NCBI RefSeq assembly: GCF_024919295.1 | Contig: NZ_JANWTC010000002.1 | Location: 124,001-188,000, forward strand | Length of the DNA stretch: 64,000 nt | Source of the DNA: Corynebacterium lemuris | GTDB taxonomy: Bacteria > Actinomycetota > Actinomycetes > Mycobacteriales > Mycobacteriaceae | Direction of reading: 5' to 3' | Shown: in pieces, positions 56,572 to 64,000 of the stretch | Layout: every line of letters starts with the position of its first letter | How positions within the stretch are numbered: position 1 is the first letter of the stretch | Notes under the pieces: model-generated | Seen by the model: the letters and a program-made list of their open reading frames with translations, nothing else | Database searches by the model: none | Told to the model about the DNA's origin: nothing | Program-made: the position numbers and the translations under genes

Positions 56572-57750
56572 TCAGGCGTGGGGGTCCAGGACCACCTTGA
56601 TGCAGCCGTCAGTCTTCTTCTGGAACATCTCGTAGGCCTCCGGGGCCTGGTCGATGGGGAGGCGGTGGGTGACCAGATCCTCTGTACCCAACGGATCGGC
56701 GGGGTCCTCCACCAGGGGCAGCACGTCATCCATCCAGGCCTTGACGTTGGCCTGGCCCATGCGCAGCTGGATCTGCTTGTCGAAGAGGGTGAGCATCGGC
56801 AGCGGACTGGCCTGCCCGCCGTAGACACCGCTCAGTGAGATGGTGCCACCGCGGCGCACCAGATCGATGGAGGAGTAGAGCGCAGCCAGACGGTCGACAC
56901 CGGCATGCTCCATCAGGGCACGCCCCGCGATATCGGGGAGCATCCCGACGGCGGTGTGCGCGGCCTTGGCGATGGGCGAACCGTGGGCCTCCATGCCCAC
57001 CGCGTCGACGACCCCGTCCGGACCGCGGCCCTGGGTGAGCTCCCGGATGTGGTCGTTGGTGTCGTCGGTGGTGTCGAAGACCTCGACACCGTGGCGGGCG
57101 GCCATCGCGCGGCGTTCCGGCACCGGGTCGATGCCGAAGACCCGGGCACCCAGGTGTACACCGATACGGGCGGCCATCTGACCGATGGGGCCCAGACCGA
57201 TGACCGCCAGGGTGTCACCGCGGCCGACCCCGGCGTACTGCACGGCCTGCCAGGCCGTGGGGATGACGTCGCTGAGGAAGAGATAACGGTGGTCGGGGAG
57301 TTCCTCACCGATCCTGACCGGACCGAAGTCGGCATGGGGTACCCGAAGGTACTGGGCCTGCGCGCCGGGGACGGAGCCGTAGAGACGGGAGTAGCCGAAC
57401 AGCCGGGCACCGGAATCCTGCTCCCTCACCTGGGTGGTCTCGCACTGGGAGTACAGCGAACGGTCGCACATCCAGCAGGAGCCGCAGGCGATGGCGAAGG
57501 GCACGACCACGCGGTCACCGACGCTGAGGTTGGAGGCCGGGCCGGCCTCGACAACCCGGCCCAGGGGTTCGTGGCCGATGATGTCTCCCTCATCCATGAA
57601 TGGGCCGAGAACCTCGTAGAGGTGGAGGTCCGAGCCGCAGATGGCGGTGGAGGTGACCTCGATGATCGCGTCATTGTCCTCCTGCAGGACCGGGTCGGGG
57701 ACGTTGTCCACGCTGACTTTCCGCTTGCCTTGCCAGGTGACTGCCTTCAT
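56572..57750 (-). CDS. zinc-dependent alcohol/formaldehyde dehydrogenase
   Basis: A 392-residue MDR enzyme of the glutathione-independent formaldehyde dehydrogenase type. The catalytic zinc site uses ICGSDLHLYE and GHEPLGRV; the structural zinc uses the cysteines of CGSCWMCDRSLYSQC. The NAD fold is LAVIGLGPIGQMAARIG. The long insertion ending DPHA and the AQAQYLRVPHAD segment match this subgroup. It would oxidise an aldehyde or alcohol. It lies 48 nt after the CinA gene and 31 nt before the FAD-Rieske gene. Confidence 0.88.
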   Translation of the reverse strand: MKAVTWQGKRKVSVDNVPDPVLQEDNDAIIEVTSTAICGSDLHLYEVLGPFMDEGDIIGHEPLGRVVEAGPASNLSVGDRVVVPFAIACGSCWMCDRSLYSQCETTQVREQDSGARLFGYSRLYGSVPGAQAQYLRVPHADFGPVRIGEELPDHRYLFLSDVIPTAWQAVQYAGVGRGDTLAVIGLGPIGQMAARIGVHLGARVFGIDPVPERRAMAARHGVEVFDTTDDTNDHIRELTQGRGPDGVVDAVGMEAHGSPIAKAAHTAVGMLPDIAGRALMEHAGVDRLAALYSSIDLVRRGGTISLSGVYGGQASPLPMLTLFDKQIQLRMGQANVKAWMDDVLPLVEDPADPLGTEDLVTHRLPIDQAPEAYEMFQKKTDGCIKVVLDPHA

Positions 57751-57798
57751 TGGTTGCTCCTTGATGCGCGTCGGAATGTGGTGGTCAGGGGTGGAGTG

Positions 57799-58323
57799 TC
57801 AGGTTGACTGGTCGGTGACGGTCGCCTGCATGAGTGCCTGGAGCAGCTCCAGGGCACGCTGGCGTGACTGGGCGAGGACCTCCTCCGGTTCGCCGGTGTA
57901 GTGGTGCAGCTCCGCGCGGGTGGTCCCGCGCACGTGGGCGGCGATCCAGGTGGTGCCGGGTTCCTGGCCCTCCTGCTTTCCGGGGCCGCCGCAGCCGGAG
58001 AGCGCGACGGTGGCGTCGGCGCCCATGAGTTCTGCGACACCTACCGCCATCGCGGTCACCGCCTCCTCGGTGATCACGGGCTGGCCCTCGGGCACGCCGA
58101 GGACCTCGTATTTGATGCGGGTCTGGTAGCTGACCACGCTGCCGGCGAACCATTCGGAGGAGTCCTCCGCCGCGGCGAGGGTGGTGGCCACCTGTCCTCC
58201 GGTGAGGGATTCTGCGGTGGCCACGGTGAATCCGTGCTCCAGTGCCAGGGCCGCTATGGCCTCGGCCATCTTCTCCGCTGCGGCGTTGGCGGCAGCGGCA
58301 GCCTGCCGGGATGGGTCGTTCAC
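57799..58323 (-). CDS. CinA C-terminal-type nicotinamide-nucleotide amidohydrolase
   Basis: A 174-residue stand-alone CinA domain. The motif VATAESLTGGQVATTL, then FAGSVVSYQTRIKYEVLGV and ALSGCGGPG, is the deamidase signature of PncC. This enzyme turns nicotinamide mononucleotide into nicotinate mononucleotide for NAD recycling. The N-terminal MoaB-like part of CinA is absent, as in PncC. It starts 11 nt after the epimerase gene's stop, so the two are one unit. Confidence 0.85.
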   Translation of the reverse strand: MNDPSRQAAAAANAAAEKMAEAIAALALEHGFTVATAESLTGGQVATTLAAAEDSSEWFAGSVVSYQTRIKYEVLGVPEGQPVITEEAVTAMAVGVAELMGADATVALSGCGGPGKQEGQEPGTTWIAAHVRGTTRAELHHYTGEPEEVLAQSRQRALELLQALMQATVTDQST

Positions 58324-58334
58324 TGCTTCACCAC

Positions 58335-59990
58335 CTAATCCCAGAAGGTCTCACGGTCATCGCGCAGGGCGCGGCTGCGGGCGTAGGCGTGGACCTTCTC
58401 CAGGGTCTCCAGCATGCGGTGGGTGTCCTCGATGAGACGGCTGAAGACCTCGCGGTCCAGGCCAAGCTCACCGGCGTGCTCGTGCAGGGTCTCCCAGAGA
58501 CCGACCTGACCCTGGACACCGGAGCGCATCAGCTCGGTCTCCAGCAGCATCGTCATGGGCGAGCGTTCAATGACCCGGCCGTTGAGCTTGAGTCGGCCGA
58601 CCCGCTCCGCGGCCCAGGCCGCGGCCTGCCGGTAGGGACGGCGCGCGAAACCCAGGTCGTCGATGAGGTTGCGCAGGAATTCGCGGTTGGCACGGATCCC
58701 CTCGGCCAGGCCGGCCAGATCGGCGTATACGGGGGTGTCCACGAAATCCGCGGCCATCCGCTCGATCCGGTTGGTGCCGGCGGTGGCACCGGTGAGGTGG
58801 TCGGACAGGTACAGACTTATGAGGTCCTTGGTCAGGTCCTCCGGCAGCTCTTCGCTGCCGCCCTCCGGGGCGGCACCTCCTCCCGCGTGGGCACCCACAC
58901 CCGCCGGCTCGTGGATGGCGGAGACGATGCGGTCGTCCTTCTTCCTGGGCACCATGGGTGGGGACGGGTGTCCGTGACCCTCGATCATGGCGTCGAGAAG
59001 TTCACGTAGCGCGTCGGCGGCGGTGACCTGCGGCTGCCAGCCCAGTTCCTCCTTGGCGCGGGTGTTGTCCATGAGTGGGACCTGCATGCCCATGTCCAGC
59101 CAGCCGGCGTCGGCCGGCACGAGGCCGGCCTTGTGGGCTGCAGCCAGTGCCGGGCGGATGACGCCGGCAGGGACGAGCATCACCCGGCCGTGGTCGACGA
59201 TGTCGGCGAGTTCCTGGGGGCCGAGGATGTCATCCGCGCAGACATTGAAGGCGCCGGGCAGTCGCTTGAGCACGGCCGCGGCATAGGCCCGGCCCACGTC
59301 GTCGGCGTGGACGGCCTGCAGGAGCAGCCCCTTCGGAACCGTCAACGCAGGTAACCGGCCGGCCTTGAGCAGCTGGACGGGCATGGCGTCGCCGAGGAAG
59401 TAGCGCTGGATCTCGGAGGCCGCGTCCGCCTGGAAGGTAAGCCCCGGACGCAGGCGGGTGACCACGATCTCCGGGTGGGCGGCGACGAAATCGTCCAGGA
59501 CCTTCTCCTGGGCGGCCTTGTCCACGCTGTAGTGGGAGGAGTCGATGCCCTCGGCGGGGAAACTCTCGTCGCGCAGCGGCGGATCCTCATCGGTGGCCCG
59601 GGCCTCGTCGGGGGAGTAGGAGCCGACCGAGCAGGCGACCACCAGGTGGGGGACCCCTGCCCCGGCCACGGCCTCGGTGACCCGACGGGTGCCCTCGACA
59701 TTGACGCGGCGCAGGAGCTCCCGCTGGTCATTGGGCTGGATGAGCCAGGCCAGGTGGATGACGGCATCGGCCTCCCGGAAGATCTCCGTCAGCTCTGCAA
59801 CGGCATCCTCCGCGGTGCTGGCGGCGGCAATGTCCACCGAGTGCCATTCGCAGTCCCGGTAGGGCTCCACATCCTGCTCCGGCAGGCGCCGGGCGATGCC
59901 GACGATCTCGGTGACCTCGGGGGTCTGGTGCAGGGCGCGCAGGGTGGCGGTGCCCGCGTTTCCGGTGGCGCCGACGACGACTACTTTCAT
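58335..59990 (-). CDS. NAD-dependent epimerase/dehydratase fused to a C-terminal helical domain
   Basis: A 551-residue fusion. Residues 1-335 are an atypical SDR (VVVVGATGNAGTATLRAL, SSHYSVDKAA with Tyr-x3-Lys, and LQAVHADDVGRAYAAAV). A Gly-rich linker (GVGAHAGGGAAPEGG) leads to about 170 residues that look like a separate helical domain (DLISLYLSDHLTGATAGTNRIERMAADF, then LLETELMRSGVQGQVGLWETL), similar to free-standing proteins of unknown function. It heads a four-gene operon. CTGGAG lies 9 nt before the ATG. The upstream 59991-60161 has no gene. Confidence 0.78.
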   Translation of the reverse strand: MKVVVVGATGNAGTATLRALHQTPEVTEIVGIARRLPEQDVEPYRDCEWHSVDIAAASTAEDAVAELTEIFREADAVIHLAWLIQPNDQRELLRRVNVEGTRRVTEAVAGAGVPHLVVACSVGSYSPDEARATDEDPPLRDESFPAEGIDSSHYSVDKAAQEKVLDDFVAAHPEIVVTRLRPGLTFQADAASEIQRYFLGDAMPVQLLKAGRLPALTVPKGLLLQAVHADDVGRAYAAAVLKRLPGAFNVCADDILGPQELADIVDHGRVMLVPAGVIRPALAAAHKAGLVPADAGWLDMGMQVPLMDNTRAKEELGWQPQVTAADALRELLDAMIEGHGHPSPPMVPRKKDDRIVSAIHEPAGVGAHAGGGAAPEGGSEELPEDLTKDLISLYLSDHLTGATAGTNRIERMAADFVDTPVYADLAGLAEGIRANREFLRNLIDDLGFARRPYRQAAAWAAERVGRLKLNGRVIERSPMTMLLETELMRSGVQGQVGLWETLHEHAGELGLDREVFSRLIEDTHRMLETLEKVHAYARSRALRDDRETFWD

Positions 59991-60161
59991 GGTTTACGCT
60001 CCAGGATTCGGGGACGGCTGTTAACCCCGAGGAAACTGGAAAACCCGCCTGTTTTCAAGGGGATTGCCTGTTGTGGCTGCTCAACGCAGTAGTGGATTTT
60101 TATGGTTGGCGTGATCTGCCTCACCCATGGTCGTCAGATGCTTCCCGGGTGCCGGGCAGGC

Positions 60162-60503
60162 TCAGAGAATCTCCTCGATCGCCTCGGTCGGGCGGGCGAT
60201 GCGCACACCCTTGTCCGTGACCACGAAGGGCCGCTCAATCAGGCGTGGATGGGCGACCATCGCGGCGAGCAGTTCCTCATCCGGCGTCTCCGGGGAAAGG
60301 CCGAGTTCCGTGTACTCGGCCTCCTTCGTGCGGATCGCGTCGTGGACGGTGATGCCGGCGGCGTCGACAAGCTCGCGGAGCTTCTCGACGCTCGGCGGGG
60401 TGTCCAGATACCGGATGATCTCCGGCTCGACCCCCTTCTCCCGCAGCTTTTCGAGGGCCTGGCGGGACTTGGAGCAACGGGGGTTGTGGTAGATGGTCGT
60501 CAT
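60162..60503 (-). CDS. arsC: ArsC/Spx-family arsenate reductase-like protein
   Basis: A 113-residue glutaredoxin-like ArsC. It opens TIYHNPRCSKSRQAL with the reactive Cys9 region, has the middle Arg in RYLDTPPS and the late HPRLIERPFVV motif with the phosphate-binding Arg residues. This is the glutaredoxin-dependent type, rather than the mycothiol-dependent Corynebacterium ArsC1/2 fold. No arsenite exporter or ArsR regulator is beside it, so a general thiol oxidoreductase role is possible. It is a single gene. Confidence 0.85.
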   Translation of the reverse strand: MTTIYHNPRCSKSRQALEKLREKGVEPEIIRYLDTPPSVEKLRELVDAAGITVHDAIRTKEAEYTELGLSPETPDEELLAAMVAHPRLIERPFVVTDKGVRIARPTEAIEEIL

Positions 60504-60523
60504 GTCACAACCCTAGCGCCGGC

Positions 60524-60700
60524 TCAGTAGTTCGCGGGCGGATCACTGGCGGGGAAGGATTCCTGGCCCCACTCCTCGGCCAGCTGATCCTTCTGTTCCG
60601 GATCTTCCTTGCCCGGGTTCTCCGGGTGGTTGTGCTGAAAAGGCTTATCCTCCGGGAACTCCCAGGTGTAGTCCTTCTTGTCCTCATCCTTGCTATCCAT
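60524..60700 (-). CDS. small acidic hydrophilic protein
   Basis: A 58-residue protein, almost all charged or polar: DSKDEDKKDYTWEFPEDKPF near the start and GQESFPASDPPANY at the end. The ESFPASDPPA end recurs in small actinobacterial proteins and is probably the functional part; no activity is known. GAAAGGAC stands 6 nt before the ATG at 60700. It lies 20 nt before arsC on the same strand and may share its transcript. Confidence 0.65.
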   Translation of the reverse strand: MDSKDEDKKDYTWEFPEDKPFQHNHPENPGKEDPEQKDQLAEEWGQESFPASDPPANY

Positions 60701-60853
60701 GGTGCGTCCTTTCAATCGGTCTCAAACAGTGAATGAGTGCTGTGAGCGACGGACGGCCCCGGGTGGAGACTGCGGTACTGCCTGCTGATGTCTGTCGGGA
60801 CCGTACGCGGTGCTCCCCTCCGAGCCTACCTCGCTTTGTGTCCCGTGACACAC

Positions 60854-61390
60854 CTATTCGGCGGGGATCATCTCCACGCTGTCGGCCCAGGTCAGTTGGA
60901 TGCCGAGGGTGCGCAGCCACTCCATGGCGTCATCGTGGTGGCGGGTGATGCCCTCCACAGCGGTGAGGGTGGTGTCAATGGCCCGCTCTGCGTCGGCGGC
61001 GGTGATCAGGCCGGCGGAGGTGGCGGCGGCGAGTTCATCAATGTCCTGGACGTCGATGGGCTCGCCGGTGACGGAGACGAGGTCGACGTAGAGGTCGCGG
61101 GTGGACCACACATCATCCGCGACGCGGATGTCGGCGACATCGAAGTAGAAGTCCTGGCGCTCATCGACACCCTCCCGGAAATGGAAGATGTTGGCGCGCA
61201 GCCCCAGCTCCGGCAGCAGCCACGACTCGAGGTAGCCGAAACGCGGGTGGTTCGCACCGCGGGCCATGTAGAGGCCGAAGTCAGTGACCCGGAAGGTGTC
61301 CACTTGTCGGGGATGACCCTTCGGGTCGATGTTGATCCGGTCGGTGGTGTTGAAGGTTTCCTGTTTGACCGGATGCAGATCAGCAGCCAT
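60854..61390 (-). CDS. DUF402 family protein
   Basis: A 178-residue protein with the DUF402 fold: a beta-barrel segment FHFREGVDERQDFYFDVADI followed by DLYVDLVSVTGEPIDVQDIDELAAATSAGLI. Some family members hydrolyse nucleoside triphosphates or are fused to RNase domains; here the domain is alone with a long C-terminal helix (HHDDAMEWLRTLGI). It lies 5 nt after the secreted-protein stop on the same strand, so the two are co-transcribed. Confidence 0.78.
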   Translation of the reverse strand: MAADLHPVKQETFNTTDRINIDPKGHPRQVDTFRVTDFGLYMARGANHPRFGYLESWLLPELGLRANIFHFREGVDERQDFYFDVADIRVADDVWSTRDLYVDLVSVTGEPIDVQDIDELAAATSAGLITAADAERAIDTTLTAVEGITRHHDDAMEWLRTLGIQLTWADSVEMIPAE

Positions 61391-61395
61391 TCCTG

Positions 61396-62115
61396 TTACC
61401 TCGCATCAATGATTGCAGCGGTGGGGATGAAGTTGCAGGTGGCGTCCTCGGTGCGGACGTCACCGGAGACGATTGCCACGACGGTGCCCTGGCCGGTGTC
61501 TGCGGTGCCGGAGAGGGTGGCCGGGCCATCCGGGTTGATGCCGTAGTTGCCCAGCGGGGTCACGCCCTGCCGCAGAGTGTTGAGGTTGAACCAGGTGACG
61601 TTCATCCCGCCCTGCTCTGCGGTGGCGGGAGCGGTGCCCAGCGCGGTGAAGACGAAGGCGGTCTGGCCTGCGGCGGCACCCGGCGCGGGGATCTCCGCCG
61701 GACCGGGGACGGCGATGGCGCTGCCCACGGCGTCTAGTTCGCCGCCGATGCAGGATCCGGAGACCGTCGGCCAGTAGAACTGGGTGAAGGTCGGGGCATT
61801 CTCGGGCAGCTCCGGGCCGCCGTCGCCGTTCGCGCCGCTGGTGAAGGCCAATGCGGAGAGGATGGCGTTGCGCAGGTCTGCGGGCATCCACGGCTGGTTG
61901 GCCAGGGCCCGGACCTGTGCCTGGGTCTGTGGGGTGGGTCTGCCCAGCTCGTCGAGCGGGCCCTGGATGGAGGTGCCCGGGATGGTCACCGCCTGGGCGG
62001 CGGGGATCGCCGGGCCGAGACCGAGGGCGGTGACGGTTGTCAGGGCGACGGCGGCGGCGGCCGTCCGGACGGTGGTCCTACGCGCTCTGGGTCCCACTGG
62101 CAGGCCTTCTTTCAT
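61396..62115 (-). CDS. secreted protein of unknown function
   Basis: A 239-residue exported protein. A twin-Arg-containing but Sec-like signal (RARRTTVRTAAAAVALTTVTALGLGPAIPAAQA) is followed by a mature region with helix RALANQPWMPADLRNAILSAL and a beta-rich C-terminal half holding two cysteines (SGSCIGG, DATCNF) that could pair. The pattern resembles secreted proteins of mycolic-acid bacteria, with no assigned role. ATG at 62115 has no ribosome-binding site; TTG at 62124 is the alternative. Downstream is DUF402, and upstream a long intergenic with an inverted repeat. Confidence 0.7.
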   Translation of the reverse strand: MKEGLPVGPRARRTTVRTAAAAVALTTVTALGLGPAIPAAQAVTIPGTSIQGPLDELGRPTPQTQAQVRALANQPWMPADLRNAILSALAFTSGANGDGGPELPENAPTFTQFYWPTVSGSCIGGELDAVGSAIAVPGPAEIPAPGAAAGQTAFVFTALGTAPATAEQGGMNVTWFNLNTLRQGVTPLGNYGINPDGPATLSGTADTGQGTVVAIVSGDVRTEDATCNFIPTAAIIDAR

Positions 62116-62181
62116 TGCACTCAAAGCAGTGTGACGGTGCAGCTGTCGACCTTCCGGTACGGAGTCACATGTGTCACATTG

Positions 62182-62200
62182 GTAACAGTAGTTTCGTTAC
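62182..62200. promoter_or_regulatory. inverted repeat upstream of the secreted-protein gene
   Basis: GTAAC-N9-GTTAC lies 67-85 bp before the secreted-protein start. CGTTACAC occurs at 62195-62202 and again near 62306. It is a candidate regulator site; the protein is unknown. Confidence 0.35.
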
Positions 62201-62577
62201 ACAACAGTATTCACTTGCGTGAGGCAGTCAACCGGAATGGCATTATCCGCAGAATAAGCGCCACCCATGCCTGCTACTTGATGTTTCGCTGAACGACATC
62301 TTTTCGTTACACGAAGTCACAGCGGTCCGCTGACCTGTGCGAACGATGCGTCCGGGAGGGGCGGCCGAGCGATAACGGGTCCGGCGAGGGTGCGGGCTGC
62401 GGGGGTGACGGGGCGTCGGCAGGCGGGCGCTGGGCAGGGGAGAGGGCTCCGGCCCGGTGTGACCTCGAAAGCTCGATGGTGCGATACCCGTTCAATACGA
62501 GTATCGTCAACTGCTGTTCACCATCGCGTGCCCGGTGACCGCCGCCCGCGATCCCCTGTTATAGGAGCAGCCCACTC
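62201..62577. other. intergenic region ahead of typA
   Basis: About 375 bp without a gene I can support. The part up to about 62330 is relatively AT-rich and probably carries divergent promoters. Close to typA, TTATAGG at 62560-62566 overlaps or adjoins the AGGAG ribosome-binding site. I see no further structure. Confidence 0.45.
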
Positions 62578-64000
62578 GTGTCCCATCCTGAGTTCCGCAA
62601 CGTCGCCATCGTCGCTCACGTCGACCACGGCAAAACCACCCTCGTCAACTCCATGCTTGAGCAGTCCGGCGTGTTCGACGACCACGGTGGTGTCACCGAC
62701 CGCGTGATGGACTCCGGTGATCTCGAACGCGAGAAGGGCATCACCATCCTGGCCAAGAACACCGCCGTGCGCCGCAAGGGTGCCGGCAAGGATGGCCGCG
62801 ACCTGATCATCAACGTCATCGACACCCCCGGCCACGCTGACTTCGGTGGTGAGGTTGAGCGTGCCCTGTCCATGGTCGACGGCGTCGTCCTGCTTGTGGA
62901 TGCCTCCGAAGGTCCCCTCCCGCAGACCCGCTTTGTGCTGGGCAAGGCCCTGGCCGCGAAGATGCCCGTGATCATCCTGGTCAATAAGACCGACCGTGCG
63001 GACGCCCGCATCGACGAGGTCGTCTCCGATGCACAGGACCTCCTGCTTGAGCTGGCCGCCTCCATCGAGGACCCGGAGGCCGCCGAGGCCGCCGAGTCCC
63101 TGCTGGACCTGCCGGTTCTCTACGCCTCCGGCCGTGAGGGCAAGGCCTCCACCGAGAACCCGGGCAACGGCCACGCGCCGGATGCCGAGGATCTCCAGGC
63201 ACTGTTCGACGTCATCTACGATGTCCTCCCGGAGCCCTCCGCCGAGCTCGACGCCCCGCTGCAGGCCCATGTCACCAACCTGGACTCCTCCTCCTTCCTG
63301 GGCCGTATCGGCCTGGTCCGCATTCACGCAGGCTCCCTGAAGAAGGGCCAGCAGGTCGCCTGGATCCATTACGACGACGAGGGCAACCAGCACACCAAGA
63401 CCGTCAAGATCGCTGAGCTGCTGCGCACCGTCGGCGTGACTCGCCAGCCCACCGACGAGGTCATCGCCGGTGACATCGCCGCGATCTCCGGCATCGACGA
63501 GATCATGATCGGCGACACTCTGGCAGACCCGGAGAACCCGGTGGCCCTGCCCCGGATCTCCGTCGACGAGCCGGCGATCTCCATGACCATCGGCGTGAAC
63601 ACCTCCCCGATGGCCGGGCGCGGCGGCGGCGACAAGCTCACCGCCCGCATGGTCAAGGCCCGCCTGGACCAGGAGCTCATCGGCAACGTGTCCCTGCGCG
63701 TCCTCCCGACCGAGCGTCCCGACACCTGGGAGGTGCAGGGTCGAGGCGAGATGGCGCTGTCGATCCTGGTGGAGACGATGCGTCGCGAAGGCTTCGAACT
63801 GACCGTCGGTAAGCCGCAGGTCGTCGTCCAGACCATCGACGGCAAGATCCACGAGCCCTTCGAGCACATGATCATCGACGTGCCCGCCGAGCACCAGGGT
63901 GCCGTCACCCAGCTCATGGCCGCCCGCAAGGGGCAGATGACCAGCATGGACACCGGTTCCGGCGAATGGGTGCGCATGGAGTTCGACGTGCCCGCCCGTG
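62578..64000 (+). CDS. typA: GTP-binding protein TypA/BipA (3' end beyond window)
   Basis: The first 474 residues of a translational GTPase; the full family length is about 610-640. GTPase motifs: G1 AHVDHGKTT, GITI in switch I, G3 DTPGHADFGGEVER, G4 NKTDR. EF-G-like domains follow (LGRIGLVRIHAGSLKKGQQ; VNTSPMAGRGGGDKLTARMV; then QGRGEMALSILVETMRREGFE). TypA acts in ribosome assembly and stress adaptation. GTG at 62578 gives the family N-terminus SHPEFRNVAIVAHVD and has AGGAG 10 nt upstream. The window ends inside domain V. Confidence 0.96.
   Translation, partial: MSHPEFRNVAIVAHVDHGKTTLVNSMLEQSGVFDDHGGVTDRVMDSGDLEREKGITILAKNTAVRRKGAGKDGRDLIINVIDTPGHADFGGEVERALSMVDGVVLLVDASEGPLPQTRFVLGKALAAKMPVIILVNKTDRADARIDEVVSDAQDLLLELAASIEDPEAAEAAESLLDLPVLYASGREGKASTENPGNGHAPDAEDLQALFDVIYDVLPEPSAELDAPLQAHVTNLDSSSFLGRIGLVRIHAGSLKKGQQVAWIHYDDEGNQHTKTVKIAELLRTVGVTRQPTDEVIAGDIAAISGIDEIMIGDTLADPENPVALPRISVDEPAISMTIGVNTSPMAGRGGGDKLTARMVKARLDQELIGNVSLRVLPTERPDTWEVQGRGEMALSILVETMRREGFELTVGKPQVVVQTIDGKIHEPFEHMIIDVPAEHQGAVTQLMAARKGQMTSMDTGSGEWVRMEFDVPAR

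Noticed and set aside
62161..62180. A cAMP-receptor (GlxR) site near TCACATGTGTCACA
   Set aside because: The half-sites do not have the TGTGA-N6-TCACA spacing.
1..64000. CRISPR array, phage region or insertion sequence
   Set aside because: No regular direct repeats with spacers, integrase, transposase, terminal inverted repeats or tRNA-linked attachment sites were seen.

Overview
The window is about 65% G+C, almost fully coding, and reads as chromosome of a Corynebacterium-like actinobacterium. Pointers are an MMPL-type exporter, a BCCT osmolyte carrier with long cytoplasmic tails, a YkuD L,D-transpeptidase, a TypA gene, and several genes whose start codon lies 6-7 nt after a TAGGAT/TATACT -10 box, which implies leaderless transcripts. 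I see no tRNA, rRNA, CRISPR array, prophage or insertion sequence. The species cannot be named from the sequence alone.

Layout. 1-20.7 kb is mixed housekeeping and accessory sequence: a clipped membrane protein, a frameshifted hemerythrin gene, an SDR, a multicopper oxidase with a four-helix membrane partner, a PQQ-type sugar dehydrogenase lipoprotein, a BCCT carrier, an MMPL exporter divergent from a MarR regulator, PIG-L, PCMT and MBL enzymes, a probable stand-alone PD-(D/E)XK protein, a CocE-type hydrolase divergent from an MBL hydrolase, an L,D-transpeptidase and a PACE-type efflux protein. 20.7-28.6 kb is a minus-strand catabolic cluster: two phosphotriesterase-family genes (one apparently active, one stripped of its metal ligands), a flavoprotein monooxygenase, an alpha/beta hydrolase, two MFS carriers and a GntR/HutC regulator, with a perfect inverted repeat inside the cluster promoter. 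28.6-42.6 kb holds a macrodomain protein, a CYP152 peroxygenase with an OleT-like histidine, a short UvrA-like ATPase, lipoate ligase, SdpI, CNNM, ZupT, ClC and DUF808 proteins, and PanE.

42.6-51.3 kb is the most self-contained module. An IclR regulator and a plus-strand operon (MHS transporter, alpha/beta hydrolase, Baeyer-Villiger monooxygenase, decayed alcohol dehydrogenase) face a minus-strand operon (two SDRs and a cyclase-family hydrolase), with a strong two-way terminator between them. Four 19-bp sites of identical 7-5-7 geometry lie as pairs at the two outer ends, so one IclR protein probably controls both arms. The enzymes suggest alcohol to ketone to ester or lactone to acid; the substrate is unknown.

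51.7-55.0 kb is a TPP-riboswitch-controlled ykoEDC ECF transporter operon with a coupled P-loop kinase. 55.0-60.0 kb is a four-gene minus-strand redox operon (NAD-epimerase fusion, CinA, Zn alcohol dehydrogenase, FAD-Rieske oxidoreductase). 60.1-64 kb holds ArsC, a small acidic protein, a DUF402 protein, a secreted protein and the 5' three quarters of typA.
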